Shown here: positions 37,085 to 48,656 of the stretch, piece by piece
Layout of the letters: the number at the start of each line of letters is the position of its first letter
How positions within the stretch are numbered: the first letter of the stretch is position 1
Source of the DNA: Cydia pomonella
Taxonomy: Eukaryota; Arthropoda; Insecta; Lepidoptera; Tortricidae
Assembly: GCF_033807575.1 (NCBI RefSeq)
Contig: NC_084730.1
Span: forward strand, 1,905,986 to 1,969,985
Reading direction: 5' to 3'
Length of the DNA stretch: 64,000 nucleotides
The notes under the pieces: model-generated
What the model was told of the DNA's origin: nothing
The model's input: the letters and a program-made list of their open reading frames with translations, nothing else
The model's database searches: none
Program-made: the position numbers and the translations under genes

Positions 37085-37255
37085 ACCGTAACAACCCGCT
37101 GTGAAAACGCATTAACCCTAGTCAAAACTAGTTTTCCGTATGACTTAGGTGAAAAAGCGTTTTAACTAGTCAAAACTAATTTTCCGAAACGCCTTGGTGA
37201 AAACTCGTATTAACTAGGACTTTTCAGTTAATACTAGTTTCCACAAAGAGCTGTT
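37085..37255. repeat. Short clustered repeats of ctagtcaaaacta type
   Basis: Three to four imperfect units with gtgaaaacgcattaaccc, tagtcaaaactagttttccg and ggtgaaaactcgtattaact lie in tandem with partial inversion. Confidence 0.6.
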
Positions 37256-38115
37256 AATTATTTGTGTGTTTATCACTGATATAGTAAACACCCCTATAAT
37301 GGAACAGGCACCAGTAGTGGGATGGTGTAGACAAATCCTGTAAAACAAGTATTTATCATCAGTTTTTAATCGCTGGCAACATTTTACCATAAAAAAGACC
37401 AAAGAGCAGTTTAAGTTTATTTTTCATTAATATTTGTTAGTTCGAAAAGTAATGGCGCTGGAGCAAAAAACCATTGTTTTAATTGGTTAATAATATTGAA
37501 CACAATTGCAGTAGCTTTCATTAAATACATAGAAAACACAAAGAACAAAATGGACATTCAACTTTTAAAGCATAAAGCGGTAGAAATTGTACAGATGACG
37601 GCGAAATATAAAAAATACTCCAAATTTTCTCTTAAATGTCCCATGATTGGTGCCGTTAACATATTTTGTTCCTGAGCTATTGATAAACACATACTCACAC
37701 CCACACACAAACACGCACACATTGACAAACTTTTTTGTGCATTATTTCATTATTAGATTACCTATTAGACGTACTTCTCTCTTAATTATGTTCCTTAGGT
37801 AGTTTTTAATTAAGCTTATCTTTGGCTATATGTTATCGGAGTAACTACCTTTTTTGTGTAACTACTTTCCTCAAACCGAAAATGGCTGCCACGTGACAGG
37901 CGTAGCCTAGTGTGGAGCCGCAGGAGGTGTGGATCTTTTAAATGTTAATAAAGTTTTTTTCTTTTAAATAAACAATTCTTATTCTATTCTGGATGTTTTT
38001 TATCTATCTACATATATCTATCTAGTACCCACATTACCCACAACACAAGCCTTACCTATTGATCCTGTGGGACAAGGTCGACATTGTCTCACAATAATGT
38101 TTTACCCCTTTCCAG

Positions 38116-38285
38116 GTGACGGAACTCTTCACGCAGATGCGGGAGCCCTCCCCCGGGGCCCCGAGCCCCAAATCCTCCACCAGCTCGCTGCACGTAACCA
38201 AGAACGTTGGCTTCCAGCAGCAGACCCAGGAGCTGCCGTGGCAGACCCCCGCCATATCACTACCAGGCAACTGCAATAGCAACTT
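38116..38285 (+). CDS. plx: Pollux exon 2: last PTB1 helix and linker
   Basis: The exon follows the acceptor tacccctttccag and begins VTELFTQMREPSPGAPSPK. It continues with a Ser/Pro/Gln-rich stretch to NCNSN, and its last two bases TT join the next exon to make Leu. The donor is gtacgt. VTELFTQMRE fits the C-terminal helix of PTB1, continuing the exon that ends at 1498. The rest is a linker rich in SP sites that TBC1D1/4 proteins use for phosphorylation and 14-3-3 contact; that role is inferred from the family. Residues below are numbered from this exon's first Val. A diverged copy follows at 38314. Confidence 0.88.
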
Positions 38286-38313
38286 GTACGTTATTTCTTA
38301 GTTACTTGTTAAG

Positions 38314-38451
38314 AAAACCATCGCCCTCCCAAGCCAAGTCCTCCACCAGCTCGCTGCACGTCACCACGAACGTGGGCTTCCAGCAGCAGATCCAGGATCT
38401 GCCGTGGCAGACCCCCGCAATATCACTACCTGGCAAATGCAATAACAATTT
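38314..38451 (+). pseudogene. Duplicate of exon 2, open but probably unused
   Basis: From 38315 the frame reads KPSPSQAKSSTSSLHVTTNV and goes on to WQTPAISLPGKCNNN, ending TT before a strong gtaagt. It is about 80% like exon 2 and has no stop. It lacks the VTELF part, and the natural upstream AGs (38301, 38313) would put it out of phase. Only a weak AG at 38337-38338 gives the correct phase 0. It may be a rarely used alternative exon, or a duplicate that kept its frame by chance. Confidence 0.8.
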
Positions 38452-39568
38452 GTAAGTTTATCTTTTTAACCCCCGACGCATAAGAGGGGTGTTATGTGTT
38501 TACGCCTATGTCTATCTGTCTGTGATATCGTAGCTCACCAATGGATAGTCCGATTTCGATGCGTTTTTTTACGTAAATGAGAGTTTCCTTGCGCTGGTTT
38601 CATGGTTTAGATCCAGCAGTTTGAATGGTATCAGCACTTTTTCAAAATAATGTGAGGAATTTTTGGCATAAAATGGATTTTGTTGGCATATAGCTTATTT
38701 TTAATGTAATAGTTATACTCCGAAGCGCTCATGAGAATCTTCAGCCAAAAGCGTCATCTAATGCTTTGGTACTATCAACCAACAAACTTTGGTCAGGATA
38801 CTGAAAGAAAGAAAAGTGGTTTATTCTATTCAAAGCACACATACTGGTGACCTTAGCCATTGGACAAACCCTGAAATCCCACGTAGGGTTACTTCTGAGG
38901 AATGCTCTGACGTTAATATTTTTTTAGTTAGAGCAAACGATAAAAAAAATTTTTTCGAACAAAAGTTATTTGCTATTGCATCGACAACAAAAAGAAACAC
39001 ACTGTGTTAATCTTTGGCAGTGTTTTTGACAATTTGTTCGAAATATTTGATAATGATGACATTTTTCAAAAGTCAGAAGCTTATTAGTGTCATAAATAAA
39101 AAGATAATCAAAAAGGTCGAAGAAGGTTCCATACTATTCTTTGAGGATATTACCTTAGGAGCTACTAACACATACAGGCTGCTCCAAAGTACAAAATGGT
39201 AGGTAATTTGTTAATTTCTTCGAAACCGCTACACCGGTTGTTATGATACTTTGTACACTGGTCCTAAATACCCTAATGCATGTGTACATTTCGGCTTTGT
39301 CCAATGGCTAGGGACACACTGTATAAAGCCTGACCATAAATATATGATCATTGTCAAGAAGGTGCTGTTATTATCAATATTATCATGTGTAGAGGGGCCA
39401 GTTCTTTTTAGTATGAAAAATTTAGTTCCAATGATATTCCGCAATATGGCGCGTGGTCATATATTACTGGTCAGGCTTTACACGACAACGACTCAAAAAC
39501 AAAACCCTTCCCTATAGCTCATTCGTAACGAATTAAAATGAGGAGATTCCCTCAAAAGAGAATAATAA

Positions 39569-39868
39569 TTCAGCCTATATACGTCCCACTGCTGGGCACA
39601 GGCCTCCTCTCATGCGCGAGAAGGCTCGGGCTATAGTCCCCACGCTAGCCTAATGCGGATTGGGGACTTCACATACACCTTTGATTTTTTTCGCAGTTGT
39701 ATGCAGGTTTCCTCACGATGTTTTCCTTCACCAAAAAGCTAGTGGTAAATATCAAATGATATTTCGTACATAAGTTCCGAAAAACTCATTGGTACGAGCC
39801 TGGGTTTGAACCCGTGACCTCCGGATTGAAAGTCGGACGTCATATCCACTCGGCCACACCATATTTCA
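39569..39868 (-). mobile_element. tRNA-headed SINE, reverse
   Basis: On the minus strand the head ggtgtggccgagtggatatg and the B box ggttcaaacccaggctcgta lead into a body with aaatatcatttgatatttac and end near actgctgggcacaggcctcc, a sequence also seen at the end of 48222-48505. Confidence 0.82.
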
Positions 39869-41300
39869 AAAGAGAATGCCATCACAAAAAAATCTTATAA
39901 AAAACCAAGTCTCGCAACTCAATTCTTCTTTGTACCGTAAAAAGTTGTGAGATCCATGTAATACCAAGTCGGTTAATTTGTTCAGTCCCTACTTAAGGGA
40001 CCTTCTGTCTTAAGTTATTACCGTAAACCTACACAACTATAGTCCAATACTGCAACTATGGTCCACAAGTTCGAAAGTAAATTAAGTATCTATACCAATG
40101 TTCCTTTTAGCTTACTCCTAGTTTTACCTTCCATTTATAAACATCTTTGCCTTAAAACTACAAAAATATAGTAGAATACACACCTGAACGAGAAAAATTT
40201 AGTTTATTTGTGGACCATAGTTGGGAGCTTTGGACTATAGTTGGGGGGTTTTACGGTACGCAATTAGCTAACCTAACAACATCTTATAACGGCCATATCA
40301 ATATTAAAAATCCTTTATATTTCAAATAAATAGATTGACTTGGCAATCGCACTAAACAATCAAATTTAATATAATATGTATTGTTTGTGAGGATACATTG
40401 TGTTTTCATGCGATGCAACTATGTAAAATATACAATGAAATATATATATGAAATTAATGTATTTGTCAAAAGGTCAAGGAATATGGACACGTTTAAAAAT
40501 ATTTTACTGTTGACAGTTTCCTTCCTTAAACAACTCATTAATCACATTGGTTTATTAGGTATATAAACAGTTAGGTATTTACGTGTATTAAACATAATGA
40601 TTCATTGCCAGAATGAAATAGGTATTTGTTTTACAAGGGGTAAAATTGTTGTTTAACCACTCGTGCTAATATTGATACCCGAATAAGCGAATTCCAAAAC
40701 AGAACCACGAGCGTAGCAAGTGGTTCGAGAAGTGGAATCTTGAGCGTTGCAAGGGTTTCAAGGCACGAGGGTTAAACAAACTTTGCCTCCGAGTGAAATA
40801 CAACCAACGCGAGGAAAATACTAACTATGAAATACCAAAAAAATCAAATGAAACCATCAAACCAAAACCAAATGAACGTATTAAAAAATTTACATTCAAA
40901 ATCAACATTTAAAAGTCAATTCTACTAGCTAACATAAGGAAACAACTCAAAATTTGTATCTGATTACTTTGCCCAACATGTGGATAAAATGAAATTTTTT
41001 CATCCAAATTTTACCGTTTATTTTATTTTATGTCCCCTTTAAATAAATATAAAGTGTCATTTTTTCATTAGCTTTTGAACAATCAAGAAGTCCTTTACCA
41101 ATTGGTGTGGTGAAAACATTGTTATGACAAGCTTTTATTTAACTTACATGTTTTGTAAGAAATCTTTGGGCAGTCTTTTTTATTTGATATAGGTGGCAAA
41201 CAGTCAGGCAGATAGGCGATTACCGCCGCCCACGGAGTTCTGCAACACCAGAAACCCACCACCAGAGAGTTTTGAGAAAGTATTTACAAATGCAGTAATA

Positions 41301-41621
41301 AGCGCTGGTGGCCTAGCGGTAAGAGTGTGCGACTTGCAATCCGGAGGTCGCGGGTTCAAACCCCGGCTCGTACCAATGAGTTTTTCGGAACTTATGTACG
41401 AAATATCATTTGATATTTACCAGTCGCTTTTCGGTGAAGGAAAACATCGTGAGGAAACCGGACTAATCCCAACAAGGCCTAGTTTATCCTCTGGGTTGGA
41501 AGGTCTGATGGCAGTCGCTTTCGTAAAAACTAGTGCCTACGCCAAATCTTGGGATTAGTTGTCAAGCGGACCCCAGGCTCCCATGAGCCGTGGCAAATGC
41601 CGGGACAACGCGAGGAAGAAG
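41301..41621 (+). mobile_element. Complete tRNA-headed SINE with 19-bp target duplication
   Basis: The direct repeat atttacaaatgcagtaata flanks it exactly at 41282-41300 and 41622-41640. The head has an A box tggcctagcggtaagagtg and a B box ggttcaaaccccggctcgta, so it derives from a tRNA and would be transcribed by RNA polymerase III. The body carries cgtgaggaaaccggactaat and ends gacaacgcgaggaagaag. The 121-codon open frame across it is not a gene. The clean duplication shows a recent LINE-driven insertion. Confidence 0.95.
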
Positions 41622-41796
41622 ATTTACAAATGCAGTAATATTTACATATATTGTTTGTTGAATTAATATACTTGTGTGGAGACACGCGTCGGTCCAAAGT
41701 CGCGATTGGCAATCGTCCAATGGCAGTGTGGACTTTAAATAGAGCGATCCGAACACGCTGACAATTTCTACAGGATGGCCCAAAAATACGTTGTTT

Positions 41797-42257
41797 TTAG
41801 GGTTCCTTACCCAAAGGGTAAAACGTAAAACTTATTACTAAAACTCCGCTGTCCGTCTGTCAACTCATGAATCATGATAGATCTTCGACCAACACCGGAA
41901 TCCGACACGTCGGAAGGAGCCTAAGCGATATCTTACCGAACAAATCATTCTGCCATTTTTTGCGGGGGACACGTGCACACAGTCACACTTCTCACTCACT
42001 ACATACAAAATCCAATCTGTAATGACGACACAAATACACAGAAACAAAGAGGTGTGCAAGATTTGTCTTTGACACACGTCGATCTCGTTTGTATACGGAC
42101 GAGTCACAACATGCACCGCCATAGGTACAGTTGTACCTATGCTTCAGCAGAGGGGAAATAGTATGAATGCTGTCTCCCTTCCCGGTGTTGCTCGAAGTGA
42201 TAGACAGTTGAAATTTTCACAGATGATGTAATTTTGTTGCCGCTATAATAACAAATA
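41797..42257 (-). repeat. Interspersed repeat, family E copy 5, split by a MITE
   Basis: The left part is agggttccttacccaaaggg to atcatgatag near 41880. The right part, gatagacagttgaaattttc to ccgctataataacaaata, resumes at 42199. A MITE separates them. Confidence 0.78.
41882..42198. mobile_element. MITE inserted in family E repeat
   Basis: The ends cttcgaccaacaccgg and ccggtgttgctcgaag are inverted repeats. The host repeat bases tgatag appear on both sides and may be the target duplication. Confidence 0.75.
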
Positions 42258-44441
42258 GGGTAAAGGCACCTATTACCGTGGTAGTTAAGGAACTTTTCAA
42301 AAGAGATCCAAAAATTAAGGGTATCAATGCTGTCTAACAGCCAGGAATTTTTTTTTTTCATCAGATCATTTAATGAACTTTCCGTTTCACACGTTTTTGG
42401 ATTCATTTTGGGTTATTATATGTATTAAAATATTTTTTGAAGCCAAAATGACCAAATCTTCTATTACCGTGGCAAGGGACAGGGTGTGATTCTATTATCG
42501 CGAATTGAGCTTTCATTACCGAGGGTACAATTGGCATGATTTTTCTGCACTCGTTAACAGAAACCAAACTCAAAATTCGAAACCTAATACCGAGGGTTAA
42601 AACAATAATAACGACGTGGGTTCTGTATATTATTTTTGTGTCATTAAGTTTAATAATGACACAGAAATAAAAAATAAAACTATAGAAGTATGTTTAAAAA
42701 TAAGAGATATATTCGAAGAGATTATAATTACACTTTGGCACAATCAAATACTATTAAATAGTTAACTTACCAAGTACCCACGAGTACCTGTATAACAAGT
42801 TATAAGTTGAATGTTTTACATGTAAAACAACAAAAATTATTGTTAGTAAAGTTTTACTAAGGACGTATATGACAAATAGGCCTGCCTGTTATTAAATAAA
42901 GTAATTTTTAAATGCTATAAAGATTGATAAGAGTTTGTCTTACTGACATAATTAGCTGCACAAAAAAAACAAGTAAGTAACATTTTCTCATAAGGCACAG
43001 CGTAAATTATAGTCGAAATTTTATAAGCTGGACGTTTACCACCTGAGTGAAAGTTTACCACAGTGAAATGGTAAATGTCCACATTATAAAATTTCGACTA
43101 TATATAAAAACATGAAATTTTTTAATTCTCATATTTTTGATAAGGTAATTAAGTTAAATAAAGTCTCTCACATATTATGTGTTATAATTTACCCGTTTAT
43201 AACTAACAAATCACAGTACTTTTCTTATTGCTGATTCTTATAGCTAAAAAAAATCATGTCTGAGATTTTGGACTACTGTATAAATAAAATTATATAAAAA
43301 AAAAAACTAATCTGAATTGTCCGGCAGTTGGGTACCCTTCCTTGTCTGTCAGAGTAATAACTGAATCAGAAAACAGAAGAATTTAAATCTGATAATGATA
43401 ACTGAAGTCCAAATTTTATCAACGAAATCTGTACTTGCGGTACCCTAAATGCGATATTTCAATACAATACCAAATAGTCACTCGGTAATAGATAACTCTT
43501 TAAGAGCCTATTACCGACCCATTCGATATTTCTCTGGGTTGGTAATAGATTTCTATACATTCTATTACCGAGGGTAATCTGATCATACCATCGGTAATAG
43601 GCTTAATTTGGAGTTTAATTAAACCTAATTCCGACCCATAAAAAGAATAAAACACAGATGTTTTTTCAAATCAAATCAAACACGTATATTACAAGCTTCT
43701 TGTAAAGACAAAATCACATAACTGGCAAGTAAATTTTAGGTTTTAACTCAAAATAAAAAAAAAGTTGACAGATTAAGGGTTCCCATAGAAACAAGGAAAT
43801 CGGTGCTGAAGTTTTTGTTAAAAATTAAGGGTTAGTTGAATACTTTCCATACCACGGAAATAGCTCTTTAATAGTGTGAATAGATCAAGATTGGAATAAA
43901 TAAAAGAAATTATAAAATTGATAATTTGTACCAAAACTAAAGAGTAAATAACAAAACTACCACTTTTTCTATTAACGTGGCATACCACGGAATTACTTAC
44001 CACAGAAGTAATTGGCGCCTATCACCGCTGTATTTTATTTTCAATTTTAAACGTATTTCCCGGTCAAAAACTAAGTTAAAAGTAATTCAAAATCGTGTAG
44101 AAAATAATACACAACCTCTTAAAAGGCATTGCACTAGTTTATTTGCCATAACTATTACGTAAAACACTAAGTAAGATTGGAGTGCACTTACCTGTGGAGT
44201 CACGCGTCTGTATGGAACAACCGGTTCTTGCGCCGCCGTCGCACAAACTGACGAATCGCGAGTTTTTTGTTACACTCACACAAATGCACACTAATGGGCA
44301 CGATAGACCAATGAATGAGCTTGTCTTGTGTATGCTTTATTTCTTAGAGAATAGATCTGTTTGCTTGCAAAATGCGTATTTGTAAACACCGCGGTGTTAG
44401 ACGTCGATTTTGATACCCGCGTTAATAGCCGCCGTTACCCT
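42258..44441. mobile_element. TA-flanked 2.2-kb element with dispersed TATTACCG motifs
   Basis: The left end gggtaaaggcacctattacc and right end ggctatta-type, gttaccc form imperfect inverted repeats with TA on each side. At least ten copies of tattaccg or its close variants, in both orientations, lie in two clusters near the ends (42270-42600 and 43490-44030). The interior has no transposase frame. It is most simply a non-autonomous DNA transposon with subterminal motif arrays. Confidence 0.6.
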
Positions 44442-44445
44442 ACTA

Positions 44446-44735
44446 AAAAAACCGGGCAAGTGCGAGTCGGACTCGCGCACGAAGGGTTCCGTACCATTAT
44501 TTATAAAAACGGCAAAAAATGACGTTTGTTGTATGGGAGCCCACCTTATTATTTTATTGTTTTTAGTATTTGTTGTTATAGCGGCAACAGAAATACATCA
44601 TCTGTGAAAATTTCAACTGTCTAGCTATCACGGTTCATGAGATACAGCCTGGTGACAGACGGACGGACGGACAGCGAAGTCTCAGTAATAGGGTCCCGTT
44701 TGACCCTTTGGGTACGGAACCCCAAAAAGCACGGA
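44446..44735 (+). repeat. Interspersed repeat, family E copy 6
   Basis: A forward copy from aaaccgggcaagtgcgagtc to gggtacggaaccccaaaaag. It starts a few bases after the 2.2-kb element ends. Confidence 0.82.
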
Positions 44736-44864
44736 ATCCTCGGTGGGAGAGTGCGAGCACTTATAAGGCGCAGTGAGTTTAGAAAACCGATTTTTTTATT
44801 TCGAACACTGGATTTCGTCACTCGAACATCTGTGGAAAACGGCGAAATGCTATTATTACATATT

Positions 44865-44985
44865 TATAAATATTTATATATTATATATATCGTTGTGTAA
44901 GTACCCTCAACACAAGCCTTATTGAGCTTACTGTGGGACTTAGTCAATTTGTGTAATAATGTCCTATAATATTTATTTATTATGG
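44865..44985 (+). mobile_element. SINE 3' fragment
   Basis: The tail portion (ttgagcttactgtgggactt, agtcaatttgtgtaataatg, then a tattta run) matches the SINE at 23027-23298. The tRNA-like head is missing. Confidence 0.75.
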
Positions 44986-45484
44986 AAAGGGGAATTAATT
45001 ATCATAATGGAAGTTGTACAACAAATCCATTTAAAATCAACATTTTAATTGCTTATCGTAAAAAAAGGAAATAAACGCACTTAGAAAGTACAGTGTTCTA
45101 GAGCAGAAACGTGTCATTTTCTGCACACTTTTTAGAACAACAACGACCCACTTTCAGAGCATGACAAATGAAAAATAGAAAATATTTGCTACATACTTTG
45201 TTTTAGTAAAATTGGAAAAGTAACGTATATTTACCTGATTTAATGTTTCCATGCAAAAATGTAAACAATTCCGTTCGAGGTCAAATTTAATGCATTCCAA
45301 ATGGGAACCGGTAACCGTCCGTAGCCAAATATAATTAGGAACAAAGACATGATGGAGTAGCGCTTATTTCACGTCCTACGCATTAAAAAAATCTTACACA
45401 AGTCGTGTTGTAACCGTAGCTGTGTTAATTTTAGCTTAATATCCTTTATATTGTTACCTAGCGCTATATAGTGAAAGTCAGAAT

Positions 45485-45765
45485 GGTAGATAGATAGATA
45501 GATAAATCATTTATTTGGCAGCTGCAAAAACACACAATATAAAGTTTAAATCATCATAAAGAACACAAATTATTACAGGAACAAAATAAAATAGCACAAA
45601 AGAAAATTGAGACAACAAAATAGGCATAATTAATAAACAATAAAATAAAATAAAAGTACCTACCTACATACTGTGTGCGTTGCAGCAGGACAAAAGGGTC
45701 ACGGCTCAGTGATACTCTTCACTCTTTCGAGTAAAGCACTGGTTTTCTGCCGGAACCCAGGTCAC
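45485..45765 (-). repeat. LINE tail, reverse, copy 2
   Basis: It starts with a gata run (gatagatagatagataaatc) and continues to gactgtgac-like sequence ending gccggaacccag, matching 27755-28020 in order. Confidence 0.6.
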
Positions 45766-46024
45766 AGCAGATGTATAAAATGAGGGTATGTGTGTGTTAC
45801 ATGTTTATAATATATAAGTCGTATGTGATAATAAATAAGTCGGCAAGGGTGTGAACAGTGTGTCTGCCTGCCATCTCCACCATGTTAGATTCTGAAATCT
45901 GGCGGGTGTAGGTACCTAAATAAAAATAATTGAAAAGCATACCATATTTTTGTACCTAATTTATACTATTTAGTACCAACATTAAAAAACATTGTACCTC
46001 ACGGTACGTAAAGTTATCATCAAA

Positions 46025-46070
46025 AAACAGTACACCCGCCATCCTGACAGTCAGAATGGCGGTGTACTTT
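46025..46070. repeat. Short hairpin
   Basis: The arm gtacacccgccatcctgac is complementary, with one mismatch, to gtcagaatggcggtgtac immediately after it. No loop-specific motif is seen. Confidence 0.8.
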
Positions 46071-47297
46071 ATTACGCTATGTTCCCGTGGTTATTGATAA
46101 CGACGGTACCTTCGGTAATCTAGTAATCTATGAACGATGTTGTTCTGAGACATACTTTATTATTTTTTACATTTGAAAGAAATATTTACTCTCCCATAGA
46201 TGTCAAGGTCAGACAGCCAAAATGTATGAAACAGCCAATTTTTTTCGCGATTTCGGGATTGGTCCCATAGTAAAAGTTGCTCAGTATGACATATAAATTC
46301 ACCCCGTAAATTACTGCAGGTGAATAAATAAACAGCCCGTAGAAAACAAAATGTACGAATCAGCCCAGACCCGGACTGTTAAACCAAGTGCCGTGCTCAG
46401 CCCTATTATCATTAGCACGCGATTATTAATTGAATAAAGCATTATTATAATTAGTCATCACGACTCCACGACGCCGCTGTTTTCACACCGAAGGCAAACA
46501 AAACCCATTGTTGGCGCGATCGTCTCATCAACGCGAATGATGCGAAAATAGGTCCGGTTTTATAAGACTACTGTTTTCATGCGACTTTGTCTGCTAGAAT
46601 ACCTATTTGTTTAGTTAAAGTAGTTAAAATGTCCCAGAGTTTTTCCTATTGTGTTACCATTTCCTCATATACTTTGTATGGCGGTAACAATAAGGAAAGA
46701 TTGATAAATGTATGGAAATTTTGGGTATTTTTTTTCTCGTATAAGGATATTTTGTTATTTTTTTATGAAAAGGGTCCGCGATCCTGGCTAAAAACAACAC
46801 AAAAAGGTCACATAAAAAATGGCAAAAAAAAATTAAACCGTATCCGTGCAAGAAACAAGTAATTATAACCTCTTGCGACATAAGATGGTCGCTATGATCA
46901 TTTCTATATGGAGTAGCCTCATATCTTTACAATAGCACAAACATTATAACACTGTATTAACATATATATATATATATATATATATTCCTATTCATTTATT
47001 TATCTCGTTGCTTAAGTTAGGCTTTTTACAATATGTATATAAAAGTAAAATATAAAAACTCAAAACAATGCAAAAGATATAGTTAATTACATTTTAAAAA
47101 TCTAACCGAGGGTGCCGCCAGCAGCAGGGCAGGGCCCAAGCTGCCTGTGGTCAGGACCGCAGAGAGGGAAACCGCCGGACTATCCACGCCGTGTCCTTGA
47201 TCACCGCCTTCTGCATACTACTATTATTATTAACATTGTTATGAAATAATAATAATACCCAATTTAAAATATTACCAGTAGATTTGCTTTTTTCCAG

Positions 47298-47397
47298 AGC
47301 CGGAGAGCCGTCTCCCCTAGTAAGAAGCGTCAGCAACGCGTCCGCTCTAACGTCCCTTTGCGCCGATCTTTCCCCTTCAGACTCACATTTCTTTGAG
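47298..47397 (+). CDS. plx: Pollux exon 3: Ser-rich linker between the PTB domains
   Basis: The acceptor is tttgcttttttccag. The first base completes Leu from exon 2, and the frame reads AGEPSPLVRSVSNASALTSL then CADLSPSDSHFFE, ending at phase 0 before gtaaga. It lies between PTB1 and PTB2, where TBC1D1/4 proteins have a phosphorylated linker. The run RSVSNAS is a basophilic-kinase type site, but this is an inference from sequence alone. No structural domain is recognised in the exon. Confidence 0.9.
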
Positions 47398-47759
47398 GTA
47401 AGAGCGTTTTCACATTATCCGATCCGCTATCGGATGTGGGATCCTACATCTGCATAGTCAGGCCGCGGGGGTGCTGTCTTTAGCGGTCACGCGCACTACG
47501 ACAAACATTATACCTACAAACGCACAAAGACAAATAATATCGTCGTTACTGTTGAACACTTAAAGTGGCTAATGGCCATATTACAGCTCGTTTACCTCCT
47601 ACTATATTATAAAAAAGCATAAAGCCTATACATGCTTCGGTACTTATATTTTGGAAGGAATATGTATTTTCGGCCTTATGAAATTAAATGGTCTTGGTTC
47701 GTCCTGGTTTGTATCGCACTCTGCCTACAATTTTAATTATTAAACCTCATAACTTACAG

Positions 47760-47900
47760 GTATTATACATCGGTAAAGTCCGGATATCGCAACGGAAGGT
47801 TCCCGAGTCGCTCATAGATGATGCTTTAATCAAATTCGCGCAGCATGAGGCTGACAAAGCGAAGAACCAACGACGACACAGTCTGCTGTCTTCTAATGGG
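47760..47900 (+). CDS. plx: Pollux exon 4: start of the second PTB domain
   Basis: After the acceptor cataacttacag the exon reads VLYIGKVRISQRKVPESLID, then DALIKFAQHEADKAKNQRRHSLLSSNG in overlapping view, ending at phase 0 before gtaaga. This matches the family segment in which a Tyr/Phe-x-Gly-Arg/Lys-Val strand is followed by a Lys-Lys-x-Pro turn and the first helix of PTB2 (residues about 91-125). The end carries QRRHS, a basophilic-kinase type site. PTB2 is then interrupted by the next, very different exon. Confidence 0.93.
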
Positions 47901-47961
47901 GTAAGATGGGAACTTCTCTCCTGCGGATATACCGAGAGTTAACGCAATAAACCCTAATTAG

Positions 47962-48119
47962 CCGGGTCCACACAGAGCGAGCATACGCGATATCCTCACA
48001 CACAAACCTCGGCCGAGGCGGCGCGCGGGTTTTCCTCGCCTGAGCGTGCCGCCTCGGCCATGGCACGTCTACACTGGCCATTTTGTGCACGAAGAAATTG
48101 CTCGCTCTATGTGGACCCG
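47962..48119. mobile_element. GC-rich inverted-repeat element
   Basis: The left end cgggtccacacagagcgagc pairs with gctcgctctatgtggacccg at the right. The arms also pair internally around ctcggccgaggcggc and gccgcctcggcca. It has no frame of interest. Confidence 0.8.
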
Positions 48120-48221
48120 CCTAGCTTTGTATTAGAAGTAGCCTATCAAAACGTCCACTTAGTATGCAAACTTGATCATAAATAAAACGAGGGTTGTGTT
48201 ATTGCCTTATAATAATATTAA

Positions 48222-48505
48222 TTCAGCCCAACGTCCCACTGAGCACAGGCCTCTTCTCATGGGCGAGATGGTTTGGGCTACAGTCCCACGTTGGCCCACT
48301 GCGGGTTTGAAGACTTCACATACACCTTTGAATTCCTAGATATATGTAGGTTCCCTCACGATGTTTTCCTTCACGGAATAGCAAGTGGTAAATATCAAAT
48401 GATATTCCATATATAAGTTCCGAGAAATTCATTAGTACGAGCCAGGTTTTGAACCAGCGCCCTCCGGATTGAAAGTCGGAGGTCATATCCTCTCGGCCAC
48501 CAGTG
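48222..48505 (-). mobile_element. tRNA-headed SINE, reverse
   Basis: On the minus strand the head tggtggccgagaggatatga and a degenerate B box ggttcaaaacctggctcgta lead into the same body as 39569-39868, ending cctgtgctcagtgggacgtt. Confidence 0.82.
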
Positions 48506-48656
48506 CTTTTAGCATTGCCTTGTTTAATTTTATTCCAAATCTACATTCTTACTGAATACTTCTGTAATAGTACCGCATTTGCTCTTGCCTAGCTCAATGT
48601 ATGAAATGGCTTTGATAACACAATTTAATATTATTAATTATGTTTTTACTTTGCAG

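Larger units (their letters stand above)
1499..38115 (+). other. plx: Large first intron, about 36.6 kb
   Basis: The interval between the two adjacent PTB1 exons contains no other exon with a family match. It is filled with mobile-element remains, listed separately, and AT-rich unique sequence. Stretches where I see nothing beyond A/T runs include 2261-2760, 3114-3600, 5631-6300, 13510-14200, 14460-15000, 17450-18380, 28140-28620, 30480-31130, 31700-32480, 35040-35900 and 37260-38040. Introns of this size are common around regulatory sequence in insect genes, but no specific regulatory site can be named from sequence alone. Confidence 0.6.
38286..47297 (+). other. plx: Intron 2
   Basis: Nine kilobases holding a duplicate of exon 2, several SINEs, a family E repeat with an inserted MITE, a 2.2-kb TA-flanked element and a LINE tail, listed separately. 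Between 38460 and 39560, 39870 and 41190, and 44990 and 45480 I see AT-rich sequence without a supportable feature. The stretch 46090-47090 is similar apart from an (AT)n run at 46962-46985. The sequence 47100-47210, with gtgccgccagcagcagggca, looks like a retroelement end. Confidence 0.6.
47901..48656 (+). other. plx: Intron 4
   Basis: It contains a GC-rich inverted stretch at 47960-48120 (gggtccacacagagcgagca mirrored by tgctcgctctatgtggaccc), which is a small MITE, and a reverse SINE at 48222-48505. The last 150 bases are AT-rich and end at the acceptor tttactttgcag. Confidence 0.75.

Noticed and set aside
41193..41558. 121-codon open frame
   Set aside because: It covers a SINE head and body including tRNA-like promoter boxes; the frame is chance.
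48579..48656. Possible start Met upstream of exon 5
   Set aside because: The pyrimidine-rich tract and AG at 48655-48656 mark an acceptor, and phase 0 joins cleanly with the exon ending at 47900, so the upstream Met codons are intronic.
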